Assembly: GCA_027704905.1 (NCBI GenBank)
Contig: CM051001.1
Location: 27,977,237 to 28,041,236 of the forward strand
DNA from: Muraenolepis orangiensis
Lineage: Eukaryota > Chordata > Actinopteri > Gadiformes > Muraenolepididae
DNA length: 64,000 nt
Direction of reading: 5' to 3'
Of this stretch, positions 1 to 12,544 are shown piece by piece (positions within the stretch are counted from its first letter, which is position 1; each line of letters begins with the position of its first letter). The notes below the pieces were generated by a model. The model saw only the letters and a list, made by a program, of their open reading frames with translations. It was not told where the DNA came from and did not search any database. The translations under genes were made by a program, and so were the position numbers.

Positions 1-1232
1 GATAGCAAGTTGTAGTAGTTTGGTAAAAAAGACAGTATTTTAAAAGGTAGTTTTGAATCTATTGAACATGTTATCAGTCCATTTTTTTCTGAATCTGAAT
101 CTTTGACATTGATAACAGCTATGGTCATGCCAGTTGGAGCATCTTCTGATATAGGGGTGGAGAATGACATCACATTAATGACTGGAACGTTATCATTGAC
201 GTCAATTACTTCAATAATCACTTTACTAGCGTCATTAAGTCCACCCTGATCTTTTGCTCCAACTCTTATTTCATATTTTCTATCTTTCTCAAAGTCAACT
301 TTACCAGTAACTAATATGTTACCAAACGATTGGTCAATATTAAATACATTTGCTAATCCTCCTTTTAAGTTAGAGAAATAGTAAGTCACCAATCCATTGG
401 AACCAGCATCCGCGTCTGACGCATTAACCGTCGTTATATAAGTCCCAATTGGCGCATTCTCTATCACTGTAGCTCTGTACACAGACTGGTTAAAAACGGG
501 AGCATTATCATTAACATCTAGAACTGTGATGTATATATTTACTGTACCAGATCTCTGAGGAGTTCCACCGTCAACCGCGATCAGTTTTAACGATAGTTGA
601 GGATTACCCTCTCGGTCTAATGGTTTCTGGAGAATCATTTCTGCAAATTTGTTTTCATCTGAGTTGGCATTTTGCCTAAGAACGAAATTTTCGTTAGGCG
701 TTAAAACATAATTTTGCAAACTATTGGTCTCTACGTCCGGATCCTCCGCATTCTCTAAATCAAAACGAGATCCAACTGCAGCACTTTCACTAATGTCTAG
801 AACAATGCGTTCATTTTTAAAAACCGGACTATGATCATTGATGTCCAATAGTTCTATTGTAACACGATGCAGTTCGATTGGGTTTTCTAAAATAATATCA
901 AAGCTAATGCTACAAGGTGTAACGTCTCCACAAAGCTGCTCTCGGTCCATCCTCTCATTCACGACTAGAATCCCTTTGTCTGTCTTCAGATCGGCGTATT
1001 GAGGGCTTTCTCCCGTCAAGATTCTTGCTCGGCCTGAACGAAGCCTTTTCAGATCCAGCCCTAAATCCTGCGCTACGTTGCCAATAAGAGACCCCTTTTT
1101 CATCTCCTCCGGAATAGAATATCGGATCTGGCAAATGGCAACGTTGACAAAAAGCAAGAAATAGATGAAAATAATCCATATTTGACTCCGACACGAACAG
1201 CAGCCTTTCCACCCGTCATGGCGTACCGCCAT
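1..1232 (-). CDS. pcdhg: Protocadherin gamma-type variable exon V1 (5' part; continues past left edge)
   Basis: The reading frame runs uninterrupted from an ATG at 1232 to the window edge, about 410 codons. It starts MAVRHDGWKG, has a hydrophobic signal segment ending near FAIC-QIRYS, then EC1, EC2, EC3 and the start of EC4. Cadherin calcium motifs are visible: a DRE after the EC1 Cys-X5-Cys loop, LDRE in EC2 and DxNDx linkers. EC5, EC6, the membrane segment and the tail lie off the left edge. The start is chosen by alignment with V2-V6, where the same MAxRxDGWKG N-terminus opens the exon. The product would be a single-pass neuronal adhesion receptor. EC2 (around 650-840) is its most individual part. 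Orthology to a numbered gene cannot be assigned. Confidence 0.93.
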   Translation of the reverse strand, partial: MAVRHDGWKGCCSCRSQIWIIFIYFLLFVNVAICQIRYSIPEEMKKGSLIGNVAQDLGLDLKRLRSGRARILTGESPQYADLKTDKGILVVNERMDREQLCGDVTPCSISFDIILENPIELHRVTIELLDINDHSPVFKNERIVLDISESAAVGSRFDLENAEDPDVETNSLQNYVLTPNENFVLRQNANSDENKFAEMILQKPLDREGNPQLSLKLIAVDGGTPQRSGTVNIYITVLDVNDNAPVFNQSVYRATVIENAPIGTYITTVNASDADAGSNGLVTYYFSNLKGGLANVFNIDQSFGNILVTGKVDFEKDRKYEIRVGAKDQGGLNDASKVIIEVIDVNDNVPVINVMSFSTPISEDAPTGMTIAVINVKDSDSEKNGLITCSIDSKLPFKILSFLPNYYNLL

Positions 1233-1489
1233 TTTTCGATAGGATCAAATCCTAGACAGAACTCGTATATACACACAATAGGACAATTAGAAATCCACGT
1301 CCTGGTGAAGATAGTAAATGTCTCTATTCAATTTAAATTCCCTTTAAACAACAGTATGAGTTTCGAAGCGATCATCTCCGTCAAGCTCCACCCTGAATGC
1401 GTCGTTGCGGTTCTGTTCTCCTCTATCGCAGTTAAAAGGATGGGAAGCTACAACTCACATCTAGTGAACATAGACGATTTGTTTCCCTG

Positions 1490-1512
1490 AGCAACAGCGT
1501 CCCTTAGAGTTC
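1490..1512 (-). promoter_or_regulatory. CSE/CTCF-like promoter element of V1
   Basis: CTCTAAGGGACGCTGTTG on the minus strand, about 260 bp upstream of the V1 ATG. It contains the CGCT core of the protocadherin conserved sequence element and resembles the CTCF core, in the same orientation as the gene. The same element recurs before V2-V8. Confidence 0.72.
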
Positions 1513-1857
1513 AAAGCAGGGATTTAACAGATTGTTTAGAAGCTTCTATATCAACAATTCGTTCATATAACCTCATGATTTAAATGTAGCCTATATTATG
1601 GATTCCCAAACGTAGTTGCATATTCTTGAATAGCAAAGGACACATAAGCCTATGACAAAAAACTGCCTTGATTTTGGTTATAGGTTTTTATATATGAAAA
1701 TAGAAAATCCCAAATAATGTCACAAAAATATAGTGAGCTGAATTCAATGATGACAATATCTAACTGATTTTAACTCAATGAAACATTCTGATAAAAAAAA
1801 GCTGCCATGTCTGAATACAAAACGTATCTTTGGATACAAAATTATCTTAATAATAAC

Positions 1858-1996
<139 letters not shown>

Positions 1997-2246
1997 ACAC
2001 GCACACTTAAACTCCTGCAAGCAAGATAGGACAGCAAACAGATGGCTGGCTACATATCTACTTGTCCGTTATAAATAGCAATTGTCATAATGCATATTGA
2101 ACCTAAATTTACCATATTCCAAAAATGTATATTTATCAGTCTCCATGCGCTCATCTTTCAGGGGAGCTGTCCTTCTTAGTGGTTCTGAAAAGTACAAATG
2201 TGCAACAAAATCAACATTGATGTCCAGTGACATCTGATAAACTCAC

Positions 2247-4679
2247 CTCTAGTGGAGAGTCTGGTTCGTCCAGGATGCTCTTTTCACTCTGTATTCGCTG
2301 CATGGTTCCTGTAGAACTGGGGTCCATTATCAGAATGTTCTGACTACCAGCTCCGCCGAACTTACAGTCACTCTTTCTGGAGTCAGTGGTCCTGCACACC
2401 TCGTAATTGTACACGTGCTGGAGAGTCCCTGCTGTCCCCAAAGTGTCTGAGTAACGTGGTGGATAATATGGAATCACCGGGAGATTGGAATGATACAGGG
2501 TACGAGACTGTCTCCATCTGTAGATCTTCACTGATATGATAACCACTAGACACGTGATGAAGAGAAAGGAAACTACAGCCAAAGCCAAGACTAAGTAAAA
2601 AGTCATGTTGTCATTGTACTCCTTGTCGTGTGTAAAGTCAGTGAACTCCGAGAGCACTTCAGGGAAGCTGTCCGCCACCGCCACGTTAACAATGACTGTA
2701 GCTGAACGAGAGGGCTGTCCGTTGTCCTCCACTATAACAGTCAGTCTTTGTTTCACAGCATCTTTATCGGTGACTTGGCGGATAGTTCTTATTTCTCCAT
2801 TCTGTAAGCCCACTTCAAACAGCGCCCTGTCTGTGGCTTTCTGTAGTTTATAGGAGAGCCAGGCGTTCTGTCCAGAGTCCACATCAACAGCCACCACTTT
2901 AGTGACCAGATAGCCCACATCTGCTGAACGAGGCACCATTTCAGCCACCAGAGAACCACCGGTCTGGACCGGGTACAGAACCTGAGGGGCGTTGTCGTTC
3001 TGGTCCTGGATCAGTATCTTAACACTCACATTACTACTGAGGGGAGGAGAGCCTCCATCTTGTGCTTTAACAACTAGTTGTAGTGATTTGATTTGTTCAT
3101 AATCAAAGGAGCGCGCTGCATATAAAACTCCAGTCTCAGAGTTGATAGAAACATGAGTAGAGGCTGGACTACCGTTGACCTGCGTGTCCTCCAGAAGATA
3201 CGACACTCTGGCGTTTTGATTCCAGTCGGCGTCTCGAGCGCTGACGGTAAATATCGACACTCCTGACTCATTATTCTCTACAATCTGAGCTGAAAAGCTC
3301 TTTTTAGTGAATATTGGAGCATTGTCGTTCACATCAGAAATAATAAGCCTTAAAGTTGTAGCACTGGATAAGGGAGGAGACCCTGAGTCTGTAGCAGTGA
3401 TGGTTATGTTGTATTCTGACATGGTTTCACGGTCAAAAACTGCATCTGAGAGCAAGTTGTAATAATTAGTTAAAGAAGACTGTATTTTAAATGGGAGTTT
3501 TGAATCAATTGAACAGGTTATCTGTCCGTTTTTCTCTGAATCAGCATCTTTTACATTGATTAAAGCTATGGTGGTACCTGTAGGGGCGTCTTCTGAAACA
3601 GGACTAGAGAATGACATCACATTAATTACTGGAGCGTTATCATTAACGTCAATTACCTCAATGATTACTTTACTGGCATCATCCAGGCCGCCCTGATCTT
3701 TTGCTCCAACTCTTATTTCATATTTTCTGTCTTTTTCATAGTCAATATTCCCAGAAACAGATACTTTACCAGACACAGTGTCAATATGGAACATACTTGC
3801 CAATCCTCCCTTTAGATTAGAGAAATAGTAAGTTACCAGACCATAAGACCCAGCATCCGCGTCTGACGCATTAACCGTCGTTATATAAGTTCCAATTAGC
3901 GCATTCTCTATCACTGTAGCTCTGTACACTGATTGGTTAAAAACGGGAGCATTATCATTGGCATCTAGAACTGTGATGTCTATATTTACTGTACCAGATC
4001 TCTGCGGAGTTCCTCCGTCAACTGCTATCAGCTTTAGAGAAAGATGAGGATTAATTTCTCTGTCTAATGGTTTTTGCAGAATCATTTCTGCGAATTTGCT
4101 GCCATCTGCGTTAGAATGTTGTTTGATAATGAAATGTTCGTTCGTGGTCAAAACATAATTGTGCAAACTGTTGGGGCCTACATCAGGATCATCTGCACTA
4201 TCTAAATTAAAACGAGAACCTACGATAGCGGACTCACTTATTTCAAGATTTATGTTACTGTTTTTAAAAGAAGGATTATGATCATTGATATCCAATATTT
4301 CGATTATCACACGATGCAGTTCGATTGGATTTTCTAAGATGATTTCGAAGCTGAAGCTACAAGGTGTAACGTCTCCACAAAGCTGCTCTCGGTCCATCCT
4401 CTCATTCACGACTAGAATCCCTTTGTCTGTCTTCAGATCGGCGTATTGAGGGCTTTCTCCCGTCAAGATTCTTGCTCGGCCTGAAAGAAGCCTTTTCAGA
4501 TCCAGCCCTAAATCCTGCGCTACGTTCCCAATAAGAGACCCCTTTTTCATCTCCTCTGGAATAGAATAGCGAATCTGGCAAAAGGCAACGTTGTCGAAAA
4601 ACAAGAAATATAGAAAAATAATCCATATTTGACTCCGACACGAACAGCAGCCTTTCCACCCGTCATCGCGTAACGCCAT
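2247..4679 (-). CDS. pcdhg: Protocadherin gamma-type variable exon V2
   Basis: Intact 811-codon exon with ATG at 4679 and a GAG|GTGAGT donor after 2247; the downstream stop near 2211 is intronic. Signal peptide is about 1-34 (..NVAFC, then QIRYS). EC1 35-135 has Cys101-X5-Cys107 and MDRE95-98; EC2 136-245 has LDRE205-208; EC3 is 246-349; EC4 350-455 has FDRE415-418; EC5 is 456-565; EC6 is about 566-680. DxNDx linkers occur at 129, 239, 344, 449 and 559. The membrane span is about 693-717, followed by a 94-residue stub containing TTDSRKSD and ending DEPDSPLE. In the family such proteins form cis dimers and homophilic trans contacts through EC1-EC4 on neurons, and splicing adds a common C-terminus from distant exons. 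The TTDSRKS tail motif supports gamma rather than alpha. The CSE lies at 4938-4956. Confidence 0.96.
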
Positions 4680-4937
4680 TTTTCAATATGATTAAATGTT
4701 CGACGAAATTCTGGTTTCCACTAAATAAGAAAATTAGAAATCCACGTCCCGGTGAAGATAATAAATGTCTCTATTCAATTTAAATTCCCTTTAAACAACA
4801 GTATGAGTTTCGAAGCGAGCATCTCCGTCAAGCTCCACCCTGAATGCGTCGTTGCGGTTCTGTTCTCCTCTATCGCAGTTAAAAGGATGGGAAGCTACAA
4901 CTCACGTCTAGTGAACATAGACGATTTGTTTCCCTGA

Positions 4938-4956
4938 CCAACAGCGTCCCTTAGAG
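4938..4956 (-). promoter_or_regulatory. CSE/CTCF-like promoter element of V2
   Basis: CTCTAAGGGACGCTGTTGG on the minus strand, 259 bp upstream of the V2 ATG. Identical to the V1, V3-V6 and V8 elements over the core. Confidence 0.72.
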
Positions 4957-5311
4957 TACAAAGCAGGAATATAAAGAATGTTTTAGAAGCTTCCATATCA
5001 AACATTCGTTCATATGACCTCATGATTTAGATGTAGCCTATTATTGATTCTGGAACGTAGATTGAACATTCGTAAATAGTAAAGGACAAATAAGCCTATG
5101 ACAAACAACCGCCTTGAACTTGTTTATAGGTTTAATATATGAATATAGAAAATCCCAATTAATGTCACAAATACTTAGTAAGTTGAATTAAATGCTAAAA
5201 ATATCCAACTGATTTGAATTCAATAAAACATTCTGATATAAAAAAGATGCTTTGTATAATTAGAAAATGTATCTTTGGAAACAAAATGATCTTAATAATA
5301 ATGATCCCAAT

Positions 5312-5473
<162 letters not shown>

Positions 5474-5714
5474 TAAAAACGACAGCAAGCAAGATAGGAC
5501 ACCAAACAGATGGATGGCTACATATCTACTTGTTCGTTATAAAGAGCAATTGTCATAATGCATGTTGAATGCAAATTTGCCACATTCCAAAAATGAACAT
5601 TTATCAGCCTCCATGCGCTCATCTTTCAGGGGAGCTGTCCTTCTTAGTGGTGCTGAAAAGTACTAATGTGCTACAAAATCAACATTGATGTCCAGTGACA
5701 TCTGATAAACTCAC

Positions 5715-8147
5715 CTCTAGTGGAGAGTCTGGTTCGTCCAGGATGCTCTTTTCACTCTGTATTCGCTGCATGGTTCCTGTAGAACTGGGGTCCATTATCA
5801 GAACGTTCTGACTACCAGCTCCGCCAAACTTACAGTCACTCTTTCTGGAGTCAGTGGTCCTGCACACCTCGTAATTGTACACGTGCTGGAGAGTCCCTGC
5901 TGTCCCCAAAGTGTCTGAGTAACGTGGTGGATAATATGGAATCACCGGGAGATTGGAATGATACAGGGTACGAGACTGTCTCCATCTGTAGATCTTCACA
6001 GATATGATAACCACTAGACACGTGATGAAGAGAAAGGAAACTACAGCCAAAGCCAAGACCAAGTAGAAAGTCAGGTTGTCATTGTACTCCTTGTCGTGTG
6101 TAAAGTCAGTGAACTCCGAGAGCACTTCAGGGAAGCTGTCCGCCACCGCCACGTTAACAATGACTGTAGCTGAACGAGAGGGCTGTCCGTTGTCCTCCAC
6201 TATAACAGTCAGTCTTTGTTTCACAGCATCTTTATCGGTGACTTGGCGGATAGTTCTTATTTCTCCATTCTGTAAGCCCACTTCAAACAGCGCCCTGTCT
6301 GTGGCTTTCTGTAGTTTATAGGAGAGCCAGGCGTTCTGTCCAGAGTCCACATCAACAGCCACCACTTTAGTGACCAGATAGCCCACATCTGCTGAACGAG
6401 GCACCATTTCAGCCACCAGAGAACCACCGGTCTGGACCGGGTACAGAACCTGAGGGGCGTTGTCGTTCTGGTCCTGGATCAGTATCTTCACACTCACATT
6501 ACTGCTGAGGGGAGGAGAGCCTCCATCTTGTGCTTTAACAACTAGTTGTAGTGATTTGATTTGTTCATAATCAAAGGAGCGCGCTGCATATAAAACTCCA
6601 GACTCAGAGTTGATAGAAACATGAGTAGAGGCTGGACTACCGTTGACCTGCGTGTCCTCCAGAAGATACGACACTCTGGCATTTTGATTCCAGTCGGCGT
6701 CTCGAGCGCTGACGGTAAATATCGACACTCCTGACTCATTATTCTCTACAATCTGAGCTGAAAAGCTCTTTTTAGTGAATATTGGAGCATTGTCGTTCAC
6801 ATCAGAAATAATAAGCCTTAAAGTTGTAGCGCTGGATAAGGGAGGAGACCCTGAGTCTGTAGCAGTGATGGTTATGTTGTATTCTGACATGGTTTCACGG
6901 TCAAAAACTGCATCTGAGAGCAAGTTGTAATAATTAGTTAAAGAAGACTGTATTTTAAATGGGAGTTTTGAATCAATTGAACATGTTATCTGTCCATTTT
7001 TCTCTGAATCAGAATCTTTTACATTGATTAAAGCTATGGTGGTACCTGTAGGGGCGTCTTCTGAAACAGGACTAGAGAATGACATCACATTAATTATTGG
7101 AGCGTTATCATTGACGTCAATTACTTCAATGATTACGTTGCTTGCATCATTTAATCCACCCTGGTCTCGTGCCCAAACTCTGATTTCGTATTTTTTATCT
7201 TTTTCAAAGTCAATTTTACCAGTAACGGTTAATTTACCAGATATGCTCTCAATATTAAATGAATCATCTAAACCACCTTTAAGGTCAGCAAAATAGTAAG
7301 TCACCAGTCCATTGGAACCAGTGTCAGCGTCTGACGCATTAACCGTCGTTATATAAGTCCCAATGGGGGCATTCTCTATCACTGTAGCTCTGTACATAGA
7401 TTGGTTAAACACGGGAGCATTATCATTAACATCTAGAACAGTGATGTCTATATTTACTGTACCAGATCTCTGCGGAGTTCCTCCGTCAACTGCTATCAGC
7501 TTTAATGAAAGATGAGGACTAATCTCTCGGTCTAGAGATTTCTGCAGTATCATTTCCGCAAATTTGCGTCCATCTGCGTTAGAATGTTGTTTAAGAATGA
7601 AATTGTCGTTCGTGGTCAAAATATAATTTTGCAAACTATTAGGCCCTACATCAGGATCATCTGCGCTTTCTAAATTAAAACGAGAACCTACTGTAGCTGA
7701 TTCGCTTATTTCCAGACCTATATTTGTATTTTTAAATGAAGGTGGATGGTCATTAACGTCCAATATTTCGATTATTACACGATGCAGCTCGATTGGATTT
7801 TCCAAGATGATTTCGAAGCTGAAGCTACAAGGTGTAACGTCTCCACAAAGCTGCTCTCGGTCCATCCTCTCATTCACGACTAGAATCCCTTTGTCTGTCT
7901 TCAGATCGGCGTATTGAGGGCTTTCTCCCGTCAAGATTCTTGCTCGGCCTGAACGAAGCCTTTTCAGATCCAGCCCTAAATCCTGCGCTACGTTGCCAAT
8001 AAGAGACCCCTTTTTCATTTCCTCTGGAATAGAATAGCGAATCTGGCAAATGGCAACGTTGACAAAAAGCAAGAAATAAAGGAAAATAATCCATATTTGA
8101 CTCCGACAGGAACAGCAGCCTTTCCACCCGTCATGGCGTAACGCCAT
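5715..8147 (-). CDS. pcdhg: Protocadherin gamma-type variable exon V3
   Basis: Intact 811-codon exon with ATG at 8147 and GAG|GTGAGT after 5715. Same architecture as V2: signal peptide to about residue 34, six EC repeats with DRE and DxNDx calcium motifs, one membrane span near 693-717 and a stub ending DEPDSPLE. EC2 carries FKNTNIGLEISESATVGSRF, nearly shared with V5, and EC3 has ADLKGGLDDSFNIESISGKL. From EC4 to the end it is almost identical to V2, differing at a handful of residues. Expected role: cell-surface isoform for homophilic neuronal recognition. Expression should start from the CSE at 8406-8424. Intronic sequence after the donor matches that of V2. Confidence 0.96.
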
Positions 8148-8405
8148 TTTTCAATATGATCCAATCCTCGACGAAACTCGGGTTTCCACAAAATGAAAAA
8201 ATAAGAAATCCACGTCCTGGTGAAGATAATGAATGTCTCTATCTCATTTAAATTCCCTTTTAACAACAGTATGAGTTTCGAAGCGAGCATCTCCGTCAAG
8301 CTCCACCCTGAATGCGTCGTTGCGGTTCTGTTCTCCTCTATCGCAGTTAAAATGATGGGAAGCTACAACTCACATCTAGTGAACATAGACGATGTGTTTC
8401 CCTGA

Positions 8406-8424
8406 GCAACAGCGTCCCTTAGAG
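8406..8424 (-). promoter_or_regulatory. CSE/CTCF-like promoter element of V3
   Basis: CTCTAAGGGACGCTGTTGC on the minus strand, about 260 bp upstream of the V3 ATG. Confidence 0.72.
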
Positions 8425-8746
8425 TTCAAAGCAGGAATATAAAGGATTTTTAAGAAGCCTCCACATCAAACATTCGTTCATTTGACTTCATGATTTATAC
8501 TAGATGGCACATTCGTAAATAGCAAAGGACAAATAGGTCTGTGCAAAAAAACCCCGCCTTGAACATGTTTATAGGTTTTATACATGAATATAGAAAATCC
8601 CAATTAATGTCACAATTACTTAGTGAGCAGAAATAAATAATGAAAATATTCAACTGATATTAATTCAATGAAACAATCTGATAAAAATGCCATGTCTAAT
8701 GACAAAACGTATCTTTGGAAAGAATACCATCTTTATAATAATGATT

Positions 8747-8881
<135 letters not shown>

Positions 8882-9095
8882 AAAAACGCCAGCAACAAGA
8901 TTCATATCTTCTTGTTTGTTATAAAGAGCAATGTCAAAATTAATATTGAACGTCAATTTGTCACATTCCAAAAATGTATATTTATCAGCCTCCATGCACT
9001 TATCTTTCAAGGGAGCTGTCCTTCTTAGTGGTGCTGAAAAGTACTAATGTGCTACAAAATCCACATTGATGTCCAGTGACATCTAATAAACTCAC

Positions 9096-11526
9096 CTCTA
9101 GTGGAGAGTCTGGTTCGTCCAGGATGCTCTTTTCACTCTGAATTCGCTGCATGGTTCCTGTAGAACTGGGGTCCATTATCAGAACGTTCTGACTACCAGC
9201 TCCGCCAAACTTACAGTCACTCTTTCTGGAGTCAGTGGTCCTGCACACCTCGTAATTGTACACGTGCTGGAGAGTCCCTGCTGTCCCCAAAGTGTCTGAG
9301 TAACGTGGTGGATAATATGGAATCACCGGGAGATTGGAATGATACAGGGTACGAGACTGTCTCCATCTGTAGATCTTCACTGATATGATAACCACTAGAC
9401 ACGTGATGAAGAGAAAGGAAACTACAGCCAAAGCCAAGACTAAGTAAAAAGTCATGTTGTCATTGTACTCCTTGTCGTGTGTAAAGTCAGTGAACTCCGA
9501 GAGCACTTCAGGGAAGCTGTCCGCCACCGCCACGTTAACAATGACTGTAGCTGAACGAGAGGGCTGTCCGTTGTCCTCCACTATAACAGTCAGTCTTTGT
9601 TTCACAGCATCTTTATCGGTGACTTGGCGGATAGTTCTTATTTCTCCATTCTGTAAGCCCACTTCAAACAGCGCCCTGTCTGTGGCTTTCTGTAGTTTAT
9701 AGGAGAGCCAGGCGTTCTGTCCAGAGTCCACATCAACAGCCACCACTTTAGTGACCAGATAGCCCACATCTGCTGAACGAGGCACCATTTCAGCCACCAG
9801 AGAACCACCGGTCTGGACCGGGTACAGAACCTGAGGGGCGTTGTCGTTCTGGTCCTGGATCAGTATCTTAACACTCACATTACTACTGAGGGGAGGAGAG
9901 CCTCCATCTTGTGCTTTAACAACTAGTTGTAGTGATTTGATTTGTTCATAATCAAAGGATCGCGCTGCATATAAAACTCCAGTCTCAGAGTTGATAGAAA
10001 CATGAGTAGAGGCTGGACTACCGTTGACCTGCGTGTCCTCCAGAAGATACGACACTCTGGCGTTTTGATTCCAGTCGGCGTCTCGAGCGCTGACGGTAAA
10101 TATCGACACTCCTGACTCATTATTCTCTACAATCTGAGCTGAAAAGCTCTTTTTAGTGAATATTGGAGCGTTGTCGTTCACATCAGAAATAATAAGCCTT
10201 AAAGTTGTAGCGCTGGATAAGGGAGGAGACCCTGAGTCTGTAGCAGTGATGGTTATGTTGTATTCTGACATGGTTTCACGGTCAAAAACTGCATCTGAGA
10301 GCAAGTTGTAATAATTAGTTAAAGAAGACTGTATTTTAAATGGTTGTTTTGAATCAATTGAACAGGTTATCTGTCCGTTTTTCTCTGAATCAGAATCTTT
10401 TACATTGATTACAGCTATGGTGGTACCTGTAGGGGCGTCTTCTGAAACAGGACTAGAGAATGACATCACATTAATTACTGGAGCGTTATCATTAACGTCA
10501 ATTACCTCAATGATTACTTTACTGGCATCATTCTGTCCAATCTGGTCTTTTGCTCCAACTCTTATTTCATATTTTCTATCTTTTTCAAAGTCAATATTAC
10601 TAGAAACAGATACTTTACCAGACACATTGTCAATAATAAACTGACTTTCCAATCCGCCCTTTAATTTGAGAAATAGTAAGTCACCAATCCATTGGAACCA
10701 GCATCCGCGTCTGACGCATTAACCGTCGTTATATAAGTCCCAATGGGCGCATTCTCTATCACTGTAGCTCTGTACACCGACTGGTTAAAAACGGGAGCAT
10801 TATCATTGGCATCTAGAACAGTGATGTCTATATTTACTGTACCAGATCTCTGCGGAGTTCCTCCGTCAACGGCAGTTAGTTTTAAAGAGAGACGAGGATT
10901 CACTTCTCTGTCTAATGGTTTCTGGAGAATCATTTCTGCGAATTTGCTTCCATCCGTGTTTGAATGTTGTTTGAGAACGAAATTGTCATTGTGTGATAAC
11001 ACGTAATTTTGCAAACCGTTAGGCCCTACGTCAGGATCATCTGCACTTTCTAAATCGAAACGAGAACCCAATGCAGAGATTTCACTTATTTCAAGTAATA
11101 AGTGTCTACTTTTAAAAGCAGGAGCATGGTCATTAATGTCCAATATTTCGATTATAACACGATGCAGTTCGATGGGATTTTCTAAGATGATTTCGAAGCT
11201 GAAGCTACAAGGTGTAACGTCTCCACAAAGCTGCTCTCGGTCCATCCTCTCATTCACGACTAGAATCCCTTTGTCTGTCTTCAGATCGGCGTATTGAGGG
11301 CTTTCTCCCGTCAAGATTCTTGCTCGGCCTGAACGAAGCCTTTTCAGATCCAGCCCTAAATCCTGCGCTACGTTGCCAATAAGAGACCCCTTTTTATCTC
11401 CTCTGGAATAGAATAGCGAATCTGGCAAAAGGCGATGTTGATAAAAACCGACAAATAAATTAAAATGATCCATATTTGACTCCGACACGAACAGCAGCCT
11501 CTCCACCCGTCATGGCGTAACGCCAT
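9096..11526 (-). pseudogene. pcdhg: Protocadherin gamma-type variable exon V4, two 1-bp frameshifts
   Basis: The exon from ATG 11526 to the donor after 9096 (GAG|GTGAGT) is 2431 bp, exactly 2 bp shorter than its 2433-bp paralogs. One base is missing near 11395-11396, in the codons for MKKGS at the start of EC1 (other copies read TTTTTCAT on the plus strand, here TTTTTAT). A second is missing near 10663-10668 at the EC3 strand that reads YYFSNLKGG elsewhere. Between and after these points the frames are long and open: EC1-EC3, then EC3 to the tail ending SPLE. Promoter element, donor and membrane region are intact. Either a recent pseudogene or two assembly errors. EC2 (FKSRHLLLEISEISALGSRF) is close to V6. 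Confidence 0.85.
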
Positions 11527-11786
11527 TTTTCAATAGGATCAAATCCTCGACCAAATTCGGATATCCAAACAATAGGAAAATTATAAATCCACGTCCCGGT
11601 GAAGATAATAAATGTCTCTATTTGATTTAAATTCCCTTTAAACAACAGTATGAGTTTCGAAGCCAGAACATCTCCGTCAAGCTCCACCCTGAATGCGTCG
11701 TTGCGGTTCTGTTCTCCTCTATCGCAGTTAAAAGGATGGGAAGCTACAACTCACATCGAGTGAACATAGACGATTTGTTTCCCTGA

Positions 11787-11805
11787 CCAACAGCGTCCCT
11801 TAGAG
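11787..11805 (-). promoter_or_regulatory. CSE/CTCF-like promoter element of V4
   Basis: CTCTAAGGGACGCTGTTGG on the minus strand, about 260 bp upstream of the V4 ATG. It is undamaged although the exon is frameshifted. Confidence 0.72.
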
Positions 11806-12157
11806 TTCAAAGCAGGGATATAAAGAATTGTTTAGAAGCTTCCATATCAAACATTCGTTCATATGACCTCATGATTTAGATGTAGCCTATTATTGATTCT
11901 GGAACGTAGATTGAACATTCGTAAATAGTAAAGGACAAAAAAGCCTATGACAAACAACCGCCTTGAACTTGTTTATAGGTTTAATATATGAATATAGAAA
12001 ATCCCAATTAATGTCACAAATACTTAGTAAGCTGAATTAAATGCTAAAAATAACCAACTGATTTAAATTCAATGAAACATTCTGATATAAAAAAGATGCT
12101 TTGTATAATTAGAAAATGTATCTTTAGAAACAAAATGATCTTAATAATAATGATCCC

Positions 12158-12304
<147 letters not shown>

Positions 12305-12544
12305 AAAAACGCCAGCAAGCAAGATAGGACAGCAAACAGATGGATGGCTACATATATATTTGTCTGTTATAAAGAGCAATTGTCATAGTCAATATTGAAT
12401 GTAAATTTGCCACATTCCAAAAATGTATATTGATCAGCCTCCATGCACTTATCTTTCAAGGGAGCTGTCCTTCTTAGTGGTGCTGAAAGGTACTTATGTG
12501 CTACAAAATCCACATTGGTGTCCAGTGACATCTGATAAACTCAC

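Noticed and set aside
955..1212. Minus-strand 85-codon frame beginning MERLLFVSESN, repeated in several exons
   Set aside because: Out-of-frame shadow of the signal peptide and EC1 of the variable exons.
2211..2246. Extension of exon V2 (and the similar extensions of the other exons) to the next stop codon
   Set aside because: The sequence after GAG is a strong splice donor and the family always splices here, so the following codons are intronic.
2605..2853. Plus-strand frame of 81-82 codons repeated in V2-V8 (MLSLYSLSCVKSVNSES)
   Set aside because: It is the antisense of the EC6 region and recurs only because that region is nearly identical among the exons. The same applies to the 92-codon antisense frame in V10-V14.
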